A stretch of DNA of 64,000 bases from Granulosicoccus sp045110515 (GTDB lineage Bacteria; Pseudomonadota; Gammaproteobacteria; Granulosicoccales; Granulosicoccaceae): positions 31,049 through 95,048 of the forward strand of contig JBGCGD010000044.1 of NCBI GenBank assembly GCA_045110515.1. The letters run 5' to 3'. Of the stretch, positions 35,612 through 44,886 are shown piece after piece; positions within the stretch are counted from its first letter, which is position 1, and every line of letters starts with the position of its first letter. The translations under genes were made by a program, and so were the position numbers. Below the pieces are notes generated by a model, which saw only the letters and a list, made by a program, of their open reading frames with translations, had not been told where the DNA came from and searched no databases.

Positions 35612-36738
35612 CGACGGACAGTTCATCAAACGATAAAGCGTCTTTGGTTTCCGCGAAGACGCTGGATTTGGGTCAAGTGCGACAGGAAATAGATTCCTTG
35701 GACGCACAGATTCTGGATTTGTTGAATGCGCGAGCCCGCGCTTCCCTGAAAGTGGCAGATATAAGGCTTGGCGAATCTAACGCTCAAGCGTTAGATGCGT
35801 ATAACCCAGAGCGCGAGGCGCAAATACTAAAAGAGATTGCCCAGCGTAATGATGGGCCTATGGATGACCAGGCATTGCAACGAATTTTTCGGGAAATTCT
35901 TTCTGCTAGTCTGGCCTTGGAGCAGCCGATGCGTGTGGCTTATTTAGGGCCTGAAGGTACCTACAGTCACGCAGCGGCAGAGCAGCATTTTGGTCACGCA
36001 GTAGAGACTCAACCTGAAGCTGGTATCGCTGAAATATTCAAAGCGGTTGAGGCCGCCCAAGTTCGGTTTGGTGTTGTGCCGGTAGAAAACTCCACAGAAG
36101 GCGCCGTTAACCTAACATTAGATTTATTAACTCAGACATCATTGCGGGTGTGTGGCGAATTAAGTTTGCGTATTCAGCATTGCCTCATGAGCAAGGCTGA
36201 AAACTTGTCGGACATCAAATCGGTACATGCCCATCCGCAGGCCTTGGCGCAATGCTGGCATTGGCTTAATGCGAACCTGCCAAACGTCGAGAGAGTCAGT
36301 GAGAGTAGTAATGCCGCAGCCGCAAAACTTGCCTTGGATAGCCCTAATATTGCCGCCATTGCAGGTGAGTCTGCTGCCAGTCTTTATCAATTAAACCCGC
36401 TGGAAAAAGGCATTGAAGATGAGAAAAATAACACCACACGTTTTCTCATTATCGGCGACCAAGACGTTCCACCCAGTGGAGATGATTCAACGTTGCTGCT
36501 GGTTGCAGCGCCGCACAGGCCAGGTGGTCTACGGCGGTTGTTACAACCTTTGGAGGATGCTGGCGTTAGTATGACGCGAATTGAATCCAGGCCATCTCGT
36601 TCCGCCTTATGGGAGTATGTGTTTTTTATTGATGTTACTGGCCATCAATTTGATACAACGCTGGCCCCAGTTATCACTCAATTAAGAGAGCTGGCACCGC
36701 TTGTGAAAGTCATGGGCTCGTACCCAAGATCACTATGA
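35608..36738 (+). CDS. pheA: bifunctional chorismate mutase / prephenate dehydratase
   Basis: The 376-residue enzyme makes phenylpyruvate from chorismate. The AroQ-type mutase domain is residues 15-105 (RQEIDSLDAQILDLLNARARAS); the dehydratase domain follows (YLGPEGTYSHAAAEQHF to NNTTRFLIIG) with the TRF motif; the C-terminal ACT domain carries ESRPSRSALWEYVFFID, the site for phenylalanine feedback. The stop overlaps the tyrA start by 4 bp. Confidence 0.97.
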   Translation: MTTDSSSNDKASLVSAKTLDLGQVRQEIDSLDAQILDLLNARARASLKVADIRLGESNAQALDAYNPEREAQILKEIAQRNDGPMDDQALQRIFREILSASLALEQPMRVAYLGPEGTYSHAAAEQHFGHAVETQPEAGIAEIFKAVEAAQVRFGVVPVENSTEGAVNLTLDLLTQTSLRVCGELSLRIQHCLMSKAENLSDIKSVHAHPQALAQCWHWLNANLPNVERVSESSNAAAAKLALDSPNIAAIAGESAASLYQLNPLEKGIEDEKNNTTRFLIIGDQDVPPSGDDSTLLLVAAPHRPGGLRRLLQPLEDAGVSMTRIESRPSRSALWEYVFFIDVTGHQFDTTLAPVITQLRELAPLVKVMGSYPRSL

Positions 36739-37583
36739 AAACACTTTGCATTGTCGGTCTGGGTATGATTGGCGGTTCTTTGGCAGCTGGCTTAAAACAA
36801 GCGGGCTACGAAGGCAAAATTACAGCTCTTGTTAGATCACCAGGTGGTGGTGAGAGAGGTTTAGAGCTTGGGTACATCGACGAATTCAGCACCAATGCTG
36901 CTGATCTGATACCCACTGCAGACATCGTCATGCTTGCCGTTCCTATGCTCAGCATGCGTTCGCAATTGGTAGCAATCAAGCCTTACCTGAAAGCGGACAC
37001 GGTCGTGACTGATGCTGGCAGCGTGAAAACGCCTTTCATAACCGATGCAAAATCTGTATTGGGCAGTCTTGCGCGCGTGGTACCGGGTCACCCAATCGCC
37101 GGCCGCGAGAAAACAGGGGTTGATGCCGCTGATCCTGTGCTTTACCAAGGGCGCCGTGTATTGCTGACACCGTCTGAAGAGACCGAAGATGACGCAATAG
37201 AGTCCGTTAGGTCACTGTGGATTTTGACGGGGGCTAACGTTGAAACACTAGAACCTGAGCAGCATGACAGGGTTTTAGCGGCCACCAGTCATTTGCCTCA
37301 TGTGCTTGCATTCGCATTGGTGGATACGTTGGCAACGCAGCAAGAAGCGGAAGAGATTTTTCGATATGCAGCAGGTGGTTTCAGAGATTTTTCCCGCATA
37401 GCATCTAGTGATGCGGTTATGTGGCGCGATGTCTGTCTAAGTAACCGAGATGCCATATTAGATTCCATGGATCGACTTGATATGCATATAAAAAAATTGC
37501 GTGCCTCGATAGCTGATGGGGATGGTCAGGCAATAGAAGACACTTTCAAGCGTGCTAAGAAAGCACGCGATGAATACACGTAG
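36735..37583 (+). CDS. tyrA: prephenate/arogenate dehydrogenase
   Basis: The 282-residue enzyme has an NAD-binding Rossmann motif GLGMIGGSLAAGL at the N-terminus and VPGHPIAGREKTGVDAAD as substrate-binding segment. No ACT domain or chorismate mutase is attached. In Pseudomonas tyrA is fused to aroA; here the two are separate, with four genes of other function between. Confidence 0.94.
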   Translation: MKTLCIVGLGMIGGSLAAGLKQAGYEGKITALVRSPGGGERGLELGYIDEFSTNAADLIPTADIVMLAVPMLSMRSQLVAIKPYLKADTVVTDAGSVKTPFITDAKSVLGSLARVVPGHPIAGREKTGVDAADPVLYQGRRVLLTPSEETEDDAIESVRSLWILTGANVETLEPEQHDRVLAATSHLPHVLAFALVDTLATQQEAEEIFRYAAGGFRDFSRIASSDAVMWRDVCLSNRDAILDSMDRLDMHIKKLRASIADGDGQAIEDTFKRAKKARDEYT

Positions 37584-37657
37584 GTCGTTCCGTTCATCGT
37601 CGCGCTAATCGTGCTTTATTTTGGCTTTGCGCTCATCCACTCCAAAGGCTAATTGTT

Positions 37658-38242
37658 ATGGTCATCCGATTAATTGGTGCGTATCTACTGGTATGTGCGT
37701 GTTCCTACGCAAGCTTTTCTTATGCAGAACCTTTTGGTTTGAAAATTGGGGCGGCCGGTTCTGAACTAGCCCTGGTAAAAGATGAAGGTTCCCCTAAGGG
37801 GATGTTTCGTTTTACGGAAGTCGCGCAGCCACGCCCGGAGTACGGTACTTATATTGGCCAATTTTCTAACAATGAAGGCTTGTGCTGGATCAAAGCTATC
37901 GGGCACGATGTGCCCAGTGATGCGTTAGGCACTCAAATTAAAGCGCTTTTCGAGATTGAGCAAGAGCGGTTAGCATCACTTTACGGCGCTGTTAAGAACT
38001 TTGATTTCCGATTTTCTGGCCGTTCTGACGAGGACATGGAAAATTGGTTGCAAGCCGTCAGTGAAGGCGACAGATACGTCGCAGCCATATGGAATCGTGA
38101 GAATGGATCCATACTCCCTGACGATTTAGAATCCGTTGGTTTGGTCCTAAATGCGTACACGAGTTCAATGGCTTATTTATCCTTGGAGTACACATTCAAT
38201 AATATCGTGCTGTGTGAGCAGGAACTAACGTTAGTGGAGTAG
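37658..38242 (+). CDS. exported protein of unknown function
   Basis: The 194-residue protein has a signal peptide (about residues 1-23, ending YASFSYA). The mature part is soluble with four cysteines in the whole chain (two of them in the signal), no repeat and no motif I recognise. It sits between tyrA and an EamA transporter, 15 bp before the latter, so the two may be cotranscribed. Confidence 0.6.
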   Translation: MVIRLIGAYLLVCACSYASFSYAEPFGLKIGAAGSELALVKDEGSPKGMFRFTEVAQPRPEYGTYIGQFSNNEGLCWIKAIGHDVPSDALGTQIKALFEIEQERLASLYGAVKNFDFRFSGRSDEDMENWLQAVSEGDRYVAAIWNRENGSILPDDLESVGLVLNAYTSSMAYLSLEYTFNNIVLCEQELTLVE

Positions 38243-38256
38243 GTGTAATACGAATT

Positions 38257-39102
38257 ATGCAGCGAATTTCTCCAACCTTACTCGTTCTTTTAGCTATCGT
38301 ATCAATACAGCTTGGTGCCGGGTCAGCAACCTTTTTATTCCCCTACATTGGTGCTGAAGGCACTGTTGCGTTACGAATATTATTGTCCGCGTTTCTGCTT
38401 GCGTTAGCAACGCGGCTTAGTGTTCAGTCTCTGCGGCAAACTTTTTTTCAGCATTGGCGATTGATGGTGGTTTTCGGTGCATGTATTGCCGCGATGAACC
38501 TGTTCTTCTATATGGCGATAGCCCGTATACCGCTGGCAGCAGTCGTTGCTATTGAGTTTATAGGCCCGTTAAGCGTTGCTGTTTTCTCATCACCGAATAT
38601 CAAACAGCTAGGGTGGGTTTGTCTTGCCGGTTTGGGGATTGGTTTGCTCTCACCTTTTTCCGGCTCCGATCTGAATACCCCTGGGGTCGTTCTAGCGTTA
38701 ATGGCTGGAGCCGGTTGGGCAATGTTTATCATCATCGCAGCGCGCGTTGGTAAAAAAGTAGAGGGCAACACGGGTTTAGTGTTGGGTATGAGTGTGGCAG
38801 CAATTTTCATGATCCCGCTGGTGGTACCCGCTGTCCCTGAGCTCATGAAACATCCGTGGTTATTTTTGGCGTGTCTGGGTGTGGCGCTGTTGTCTACAGC
38901 ATTGCCATTCAGTTTCGAATTTGAAGCGTTAAAGCGATTATCCAAGCGGGCTTACGGCGTGCTAGTCAGTATTGAGCCTGCTGTTGCCACCGTTGTCGGA
39001 GCTGTGCTGCTCGGAGAACGCATGGGACTGCAAGGTATTGCCGCCGTAGGCTGTATTGTCATAGCGGCAATTGGCATAACTGTAACAACACCGGCTGACT
39101 AG
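38257..39102 (+). CDS. EamA/RhtA-type transporter
   Basis: The 281-residue protein has ten hydrophobic segments in two repeated five-segment halves, the EamA (drug/metabolite) layout. The first half reads VALRILLSAFLLALATRL and FFYMAIARIPLAAVVAIEFIGPLSVAVF; the second half closes with VLVSIEPAVATVVGAVLLGERM. The pattern is closest to RhtA, an amino acid or homoserine exporter. The substrate is not determined. Confidence 0.85.
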   Translation: MQRISPTLLVLLAIVSIQLGAGSATFLFPYIGAEGTVALRILLSAFLLALATRLSVQSLRQTFFQHWRLMVVFGACIAAMNLFFYMAIARIPLAAVVAIEFIGPLSVAVFSSPNIKQLGWVCLAGLGIGLLSPFSGSDLNTPGVVLALMAGAGWAMFIIIAARVGKKVEGNTGLVLGMSVAAIFMIPLVVPAVPELMKHPWLFLACLGVALLSTALPFSFEFEALKRLSKRAYGVLVSIEPAVATVVGAVLLGERMGLQGIAAVGCIVIAAIGITVTTPAD

Positions 39103-40184
39103 GACGTCACTGACTGATTTTTTCGCATTTCTCGAAAGCGTGCTGGAATCGCAAGAAGAAGCCAGAAAAGAGAAAGCGATCCACCACCGGATCCGTTGGA
39201 AGCGTTGGTATTGTTATCCGGAGTGTTGTCTATCGGATCACGCGGCTCAGGCTCAGGCTCAGCTTCAAATTCTTCATCCACAATGCTGACATTAATGCGG
39301 GTGAAATTGTTCGTTTCGTCGCGATCACGTTGATCGGCTTCTACGATTGCTTGCAACACCAGTATCAGTAGCTCCTCTTTGGTACTGAAAGTCAGAGTCA
39401 TAGTGTGACTATCACCGGCTGCGATTTCAGGGAAATTACAGATAAGACCCAGCGTATCCTGTGTACATTGTTCAGCTGATAGGACATCAACGACCGAAAG
39501 AGCGATGGACAAGTCGACTATGGGTTGGGTGGCAACAAGGCTATTCGCAGCGTTGCTGACAGTTAGCTCGATATCAAAAGTCTCGTTGCGCTCCAACGAT
39601 TGCTCACTGCTGCTTATTGCAATTCCCAGATCGATATCAGAGGGAGGAGGCGTCACTTCAGCATCGCTTTCCAGCAATTCCAAGGCCGTCCACCGACCGC
39701 GAGCGAAGGCAGTCCCGTTGCCTTCCGGAATTTTACCGTTGGTATTTGCCAAAGATTCAACAGCGATAGTCGCACCGTTAGGTATGTTGACGTTTTCGAA
39801 ACTGTGCCGGACTACGGTGTAATCGAGTGAGACTTCCGGATTGGTCGCTTCGCCGACCAACACATCATTGACATAGATGCGGTACTGCGCTTCCCCGTCC
39901 AGCTCAGCCAATCCAACCAATGTAAGATCGTGAACACCTTCGCCTCCATCGTAGACAACTTCTGCTCTGGCGAAAACATCGCGATAAGCCTCAATGGCGG
40001 CGTTTATTGCCAGAGATGGCCGATCGGGCACTTCGGAATAGTAGGGTGCTTCGCCTGCATCGATGACGGGAAAATCCGTTGTCGCCTGATAGGTGCGGGA
40101 ATCTGCCAAGGTGCTCTGCCCGCTCATGCCGGCAACCGTTAGAAATGCACAGAGAATGCGGTGTGAACTTGTTTTTAGCATCAT
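39099..40184 (-). CDS. exported protein with GlyGly-CTERM sorting signal
   Basis: The 361-residue protein has a signal peptide (about residues 1-27) and two beta-rich regions; the second (about 195-305) resembles CARDB or DUF11 extracellular modules (ISSSEQSLERNETFDIELTVSNAA). A Pro-Glu rich linker precedes the C-terminus, which reads GSGGGSLSLFWLLLAIPARFREMRK: a glycine-rich segment, a short hydrophobic helix and a basic end. This is the GlyGly-CTERM layout recognised by rhombosortase for surface attachment or secretion. Function unknown. Its end overlaps the EamA gene by 4 bp. Confidence 0.7.
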   Translation of the reverse strand: MMLKTSSHRILCAFLTVAGMSGQSTLADSRTYQATTDFPVIDAGEAPYYSEVPDRPSLAINAAIEAYRDVFARAEVVYDGGEGVHDLTLVGLAELDGEAQYRIYVNDVLVGEATNPEVSLDYTVVRHSFENVNIPNGATIAVESLANTNGKIPEGNGTAFARGRWTALELLESDAEVTPPPSDIDLGIAISSSEQSLERNETFDIELTVSNAANSLVATQPIVDLSIALSVVDVLSAEQCTQDTLGLICNFPEIAAGDSHTMTLTFSTKEELLILVLQAIVEADQRDRDETNNFTRINVSIVDEEFEAEPEPEPRDPIDNTPDNNTNASNGSGGGSLSLFWLLLAIPARFREMRKNQSVTS

Positions 40185-40400
40185 GGATAACAGTGTTTGT
40201 TAGTACAGTTACCGGGTGAGTGGTTCAGCTCACTCGGAGGTTCTTTACCTGTAAAAGCAAAGCAAGTGCCAAATACGAAACCCCTTTAAAGGGTCGAAAA
40301 ACTGCGCAAATTTGATGAATTCATAAGCTTTTCGGTTCTTGCATGACTAATAAACAATTCGTGGGAGTGTTACCATTTTGGGAGGAACCAAGGATTTAAC

Positions 40401-41744
40401 GTGACTACAGCTACTTCTTCTGACGTGATCGGCAAAATATTTAAACTGGCCCCGGCAACTAACCTCAACGGAACTGTTCAGGTGCCAGGTGATAAGTCCA
40501 TGTCTCATCGCTCCATTATGTTTGGTGCAATCGCGGAGGGCGTCACCGAGGTGTCCGGTTTTTTAGAAGGCGAAGATAGCCTGCACACGTTGGATGCTTT
40601 TCGCGCCATGGGTGTAAAAATAGAGCGCGGCAATGAGGGGGAAGTGACACTTCACGGACGCGGGGTCGGTGCACTGACTCCCGCAGCTGAGTCCATTTAT
40701 CTAGGTAATTCGGGTACTGGTATGCGTCTTTTGACCGGTCTGCTGGCGGGTATGAATATTCCTGCAACGCTAATTGGCGATGCCTCGCTCACGGGCCGAC
40801 CCATGAAAAGAATAGTCGACCCTTTAAGCCAGATGGGTGCGACTATAGGCACCGGCGAGGGTGGTACGCCCCCGTTAAGCATTAAAAAAAGCAACACGCT
40901 CAAAGCGATCGACTATGTCTGCCCGATGGCCAGTGCCCAAGTGAAATCGGCGGTGCTCTTGGCTGGGTTGCATGCAACAGGGACAACGGTTGTCCATGAA
41001 CCCGCCATAACCCGCGATCACACCGAGCGCATGCTTCGTGGATTCGGCGTTGACGTATCGGTGAATGGCTTAACATCTTCAATTCGAGGTGGACAGGTGT
41101 TGAAGGCCACGACGCTAACCGTGCCCGGCGATATTTCGTCATCAGCCTTTTTCCTAGTCGGAGCCAGTATGACCCCGGGTTCCTCATTATTGTTAACCGG
41201 GGTGGGGATGAATCCGTCCCGCACCGGTGTCATTGATATCTTGCGACTCATGGGGGCGAGTATTGTCGTCGAGAATGAGCGGGAAACAGGGGGTGAGCCT
41301 GTCGCGGATTTACGGGTTTCGGGTTCCAGGCTAAAGGGCATCGAAGTACCGGAAGACTTAGTCTCTCTGGCAATCGATGAATTTCCGTCACTGTTTGTCG
41401 CAGCGGCGAGCGCCGAGGGCAAGACCGTGGTGACCGGGGCCGAGGAGCTCCGGGTTAAGGAAACCGATCGCATTCAGGTCATGGCTGATGGGCTGCGAGC
41501 TCTCGGTGCTGACATCACTGATACTCCGGACGGTGCGATCATAAACGGTGGGCGGTTAACCGGTGGTACAGCAGACAGCTGTGGTGACCACAGAACGGCA
41601 ATGTCATTTGCCGTGGCATCGCTGATTTCTGATGGCCCAATCACGGTGCTCGATTGCGATAACGTCAATACTTCCTTTCCAGGATTTGCCCAAATTGCTC
41701 AACGGGCAGGTCTGAACATCGAAGAAGTAGCCGCAACCCCATAA
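40401..41744 (+). CDS. aroA: 3-phosphoshikimate 1-carboxyvinyltransferase (EPSP synthase)
   Basis: AroA adds phosphoenolpyruvate to shikimate 3-phosphate. The 447-residue enzyme begins with GTG; AAGGA at 40390-40394 lies 6 bp upstream. The substrate-binding motifs PGDKSMSHRSIMFGAIAEG and LGNSGTGMRLLTGLL are class II-like, as is EELRVKETDRIQVMADG. At the residue aligned to E. coli G96 this enzyme has G105. It starts the aroA-cmk-rpsA order. Confidence 0.97.
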   Translation: MTTATSSDVIGKIFKLAPATNLNGTVQVPGDKSMSHRSIMFGAIAEGVTEVSGFLEGEDSLHTLDAFRAMGVKIERGNEGEVTLHGRGVGALTPAAESIYLGNSGTGMRLLTGLLAGMNIPATLIGDASLTGRPMKRIVDPLSQMGATIGTGEGGTPPLSIKKSNTLKAIDYVCPMASAQVKSAVLLAGLHATGTTVVHEPAITRDHTERMLRGFGVDVSVNGLTSSIRGGQVLKATTLTVPGDISSSAFFLVGASMTPGSSLLLTGVGMNPSRTGVIDILRLMGASIVVENERETGGEPVADLRVSGSRLKGIEVPEDLVSLAIDEFPSLFVAAASAEGKTVVTGAEELRVKETDRIQVMADGLRALGADITDTPDGAIINGGRLTGGTADSCGDHRTAMSFAVASLISDGPITVLDCDNVNTSFPGFAQIAQRAGLNIEEVAATP

Positions 41745-41761
41745 TTTAGGAGTCTATTAAG

Positions 41762-42445
41762 TTGGTCGAACCGATTCCAGTCATCACTATTGATGGTCCA
41801 TCCGGGGCTGGCAAAGGCACAGTAGCCCAAAATTTAGCCGATCAGCTAGGATTTCACTTGTTGGACAGCGGGGCTGTTTATCGGGCAGCGGCGTTGCATG
41901 CTTTAAATTGCCAGGCGAAAATTGACGACGAACCATCTGTTATGGCCGCTCTGGAGTCCATGAAAGCCAGTTTTCAGCCGCATCCGGACGGTGTCAAAGT
42001 CGATTTGAACGGTCGCGACGTTACTCAAAAATTACGTTTAGAAACAACGGCTTCCGCGGCATCAAAGGTGGCAGTAATGCCTGCGGTACGCGCCTCTTTA
42101 CTTGATGAACAGCGCAGTTTTCGAACTTCTCCCGGGCTGGTTGCCGATGGTCGGGATATGGGCACGGTCGTTTTTCCTGACGCCACCCTAAAGGTGTTTT
42201 TGTCAGCCTCTGTTGAGGTACGGGCTCTGAGAAGAGCTAAGCAGTTGAAAGACAAAGGAATAGAGACTACAATGCCCACCTTGCTGCAGGAGATTGGTGC
42301 GCGCGACGAACGAGACAGTTCCCGCGAGCACTCGCCGTTGGTCGCTGCCCACGACGCGCTCATCATCGATTCCAGTGATTTATCCATCCGTGCTGTCGTT
42401 GCCCGTATAGTCGCGGCGCTTCCGATTTTAACAGCGGTTGAGTAA
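41762..42445 (+). CDS. cmk: cytidylate kinase
   Basis: Cmk phosphorylates CMP and dCMP. The 227-residue protein starts with TTG and has an AGGAG ribosome-binding site at 41748-41752. The P-loop is DGPSGAGKGTVAQNLA; substrate-binding residues lie around LDSGAVYRA and DGRDMGTVVFPDATLKVF. Gene order aroA-cmk-rpsA is conserved in gammaproteobacteria. Confidence 0.96.
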   Translation: MVEPIPVITIDGPSGAGKGTVAQNLADQLGFHLLDSGAVYRAAALHALNCQAKIDDEPSVMAALESMKASFQPHPDGVKVDLNGRDVTQKLRLETTASAASKVAVMPAVRASLLDEQRSFRTSPGLVADGRDMGTVVFPDATLKVFLSASVEVRALRRAKQLKDKGIETTMPTLLQEIGARDERDSSREHSPLVAAHDALIIDSSDLSIRAVVARIVAALPILTAVE

Positions 42446-42687
42446 ATCATTCTGGAGTAACACTTGCATCATAGAGTGTAGGTCCGTTGCTTTTTTTGCT
42501 GGTGTTTACGCGCCTAGCTTTAGAGCGTTACGTTCGTAACTATAGGTATTCCGGTCACTCAATTACTGTGTGCCTTGTTCAACCTGCATAACGTTTATCG
42601 CTGAACCATGAGGGTTCGGTTTTGTATCACTAACACATCGCCTTGTCACGATGACACTGCGTCACTCACTTACAGGTTTACTTCTTA
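42446..42687 (+). promoter_or_regulatory. rpsA leader region with hairpins and no strong ribosome-binding site
   Basis: No gene is present. Two hairpins lie near the end: CTGAACC 42601-42607 pairing with GGTTCGG 42613-42619 (loop ATGAG), and TGTCA 42646-42650 pairing with TGACA 42654-42658. The 15 bp before the rpsA ATG contain no Shine-Dalgarno match (ACAGGTTTACTTCTTA). E. coli rpsA also lacks a strong site and uses a structured leader for S1 autoregulation; the same is inferred here. Confidence 0.5.
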
Positions 42688-44367
42688 ATGTCAGAATCTT
42701 TCGCGGAGCTCTTCGAAGAGAGTATCTCCAAAGCCCAGATGAAGGTCGGTTCCATTCTTACGGGACAAGTTGTCGACATCACTGGCGATTACGTTATCGT
42801 TAATGCCGGACTGAAATCAGAAGGCGCAGTGCCTATTGAAGAGTTCGAAGATGAAAACGGTGAAACAGATGTAAAGATCGGCGATAGCGTCGAGGTTGCT
42901 CTTGACTCCGTCGAAGACGGTTTCGGTGAAACAAAATTATCACGCGAGAAAGCTCGTCGTGCTCGTTCCTGGACTGTTCTTGAAAGAGCTCAGGAAAATG
43001 ATGAAATCATCAAAGGAAACATCACAGGCAAAGTCAAAGGTGGGTTCACCGTTGAAGTTTGCGACATCCGTGCATTCCTACCTGGTTCTCTGGTCGATGT
43101 TCGTCCAGTTCGTGACACCAGCTACCTGGAAGGTAAGGAACTAGAATTTAAAGTTATCAAGTTAGATCAGCGCCGTAACAACGTTGTTGTTTCACGTCGT
43201 GCTGTTGTTGAGTCTGAGTACAGTGCAGAGCGTGAGCAGTTGCTTGAAAATCTGCAGGAAGGCCAGGAAATCATGGGTATCGTCAAGAACCTCACCGATT
43301 ACGGTGCGTTCCTTGATTTGGGTGGTATCGATGGACTTCTGCACATCACAGATATGGCTTGGAAGCGTGTTAAGCATCCATCAGAAGTGGTTGAAGTCGG
43401 TCAAGAGATGCAAGTTAAGGTTCTCAAGTTCGACCGTGAGCGTAACCGCGTATCACTCGGCCTGAAGCAATTGGGTGAAGATCCTTGGGTCGATCTCACT
43501 CGTCGTTACCCAGAAGGTTCACGTCTGTTCGGTAAGGTCACTAACATCGCTGACTACGGTTGCTTTGTTGAGATTGAAGAAGGCGTTGAAGGTCTGGTTC
43601 ATGTGTCCGAAATGGATTGGACTAACCGCAACGTTAACCCGAACAAGGTAGTCGCTTTGGGTGACGAAGTTGAAGTCATGATTCTTGATATTGATCAAGA
43701 GCGTCGTCGCATCTCCTTGGGCATCAAGCAATGTAAGCCGAATCCTTGGGAAGATTTCTCTGAGTCGTTCAACAAAGGCGACAAGGTTAGTGGAACTATC
43801 AAGTCAATCACTGACTTCGGTATCTTCATTGGCTTGGAAGGCGGCATAGACGGACTCATTCACTTGTCTGATCTTTCTTGGAACGAGACTGGCGAAGAAG
43901 CCGTTCACAACTACAAGAAGGGCGACGAGATTGAAGCAGTTGTTCTTGCTGTTGATCCTGAGCGTGAGCGTATTTCATTGGGTGTTAAGCAAATCGATCG
44001 CGATCCATTCGGTCAATTTGTCGCTGACAGCCCGAAGGGCAGCATTGTCAAAGGTATCGTTAAAGAAGTTGATACTAAGCACGCAATCGTTGATCTAGGC
44101 GATGGTGTCGAAGGTGTTCTACGCGCTAGTGAAATTTCTCGTGACCGAATTGAAGATGTCAAAATGCATTTCAAGGAAGGTGATGAGGTTGAAGCGAAAT
44201 TTATCGGAACTGACCGTAAATCACGTATGCTGAGTCTGTCCATCAAGGCGAAGGACTATGCTGACGAAGCAGAAGCGATGAGTGATTACAACGAAGCATC
44301 AGCAGAGCCTGCAGGTACAACTCTTGGCGATCTGATGAAAGAGCAGTTAGGTAATTTGGATAAGTAA
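42688..44367 (+). CDS. rpsA: 30S ribosomal protein S1
   Basis: The 559-residue protein has six S1 RNA-binding repeats from about residue 20 to 530, each with a segment like GAFLDLGGIDGLLHITDMAW or VEGLVHVSEMDW. The first two bind the ribosome and the last four bind mRNA. Codon use is visibly more restricted than in neighbours (GTT, CGT, GAA), as expected for a highly expressed gene. Confidence 0.99.
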   Translation: MSESFAELFEESISKAQMKVGSILTGQVVDITGDYVIVNAGLKSEGAVPIEEFEDENGETDVKIGDSVEVALDSVEDGFGETKLSREKARRARSWTVLERAQENDEIIKGNITGKVKGGFTVEVCDIRAFLPGSLVDVRPVRDTSYLEGKELEFKVIKLDQRRNNVVVSRRAVVESEYSAEREQLLENLQEGQEIMGIVKNLTDYGAFLDLGGIDGLLHITDMAWKRVKHPSEVVEVGQEMQVKVLKFDRERNRVSLGLKQLGEDPWVDLTRRYPEGSRLFGKVTNIADYGCFVEIEEGVEGLVHVSEMDWTNRNVNPNKVVALGDEVEVMILDIDQERRRISLGIKQCKPNPWEDFSESFNKGDKVSGTIKSITDFGIFIGLEGGIDGLIHLSDLSWNETGEEAVHNYKKGDEIEAVVLAVDPERERISLGVKQIDRDPFGQFVADSPKGSIVKGIVKEVDTKHAIVDLGDGVEGVLRASEISRDRIEDVKMHFKEGDEVEAKFIGTDRKSRMLSLSIKAKDYADEAEAMSDYNEASAEPAGTTLGDLMKEQLGNLDK

Positions 44368-44403
44368 GTTCTCAAGTGGTTTAGTACTAACCCTATCCAG
44401 GAA

Positions 44404-44429
44404 CGAGACGGGAGCCTTTTCCCGTCTCG
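44404..44429 (+). terminator. hairpin between rpsA and ihfB
   Basis: CGAGACGGGA at 44404-44413 is perfectly complementary to TCCCGTCTCG at 44420-44429 with a 6-nt loop. The following CTCTTAAAC has no long T-run. It may stabilise the abundant rpsA mRNA end or attenuate transcription into ihfB. Confidence 0.6.
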
Positions 44430-44460
44430 CTCTTAAACGGTACGGGAAAGGAGGTTAGAT

Positions 44461-44826
44461 ATGAGCGAACAGTCACGTACAGATAACAGTCTGACTAAAT
44501 CGGATCTTATCGATTCGCTGGCTCGGAACCAGAGTCATTTAGCCCCCAAAGATGTCGAGCTTGCCGTCAAGAGTATTCTTGAAAAAATGAGCCAGGAACT
44601 TGCCGGCGGTGAACGCATCGAAATTAGAGGCTTTGGTAGTTTTAGTCTTCACTTTCGCGGTGCGAGAATGGGCCGAAATCCAAAATCCGGCGATGCGGTC
44701 GCTCTTCGTGGAAAGCATGTCCCACACTTCAAACCGGGTAAGGAACTTCGTGAGAGAGTGAATAACGGTACCGGTGGTGTCAACGACTCCTCCAATGGCG
44801 ACCACGACGATTCGTTGGACGACTAA
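44461..44826 (+). CDS. ihfB: integration host factor subunit beta
   Basis: IHF bends DNA at specific sites; this is the beta chain. AAGGAGGT at 44448-44455 is a strong ribosome-binding site. The core (residues 10-101) includes IRGFGSFSLHFR and GRNPKSGD, whose proline (P74) inserts between bases. There is a 10-residue N-terminal extension and a 20-residue acidic, glycine/aspartate-rich tail after the family end, making 121 residues instead of about 94. Confidence 0.95.
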   Translation: MSEQSRTDNSLTKSDLIDSLARNQSHLAPKDVELAVKSILEKMSQELAGGERIEIRGFGSFSLHFRGARMGRNPKSGDAVALRGKHVPHFKPGKELRERVNNGTGGVNDSSNGDHDDSLDD

Positions 44827-44886
44827 GCCTGCCAAAATTTTCTCTGGACTGCCATTGCGATGTCTGCATTGCGCTAGACTGGGAAC

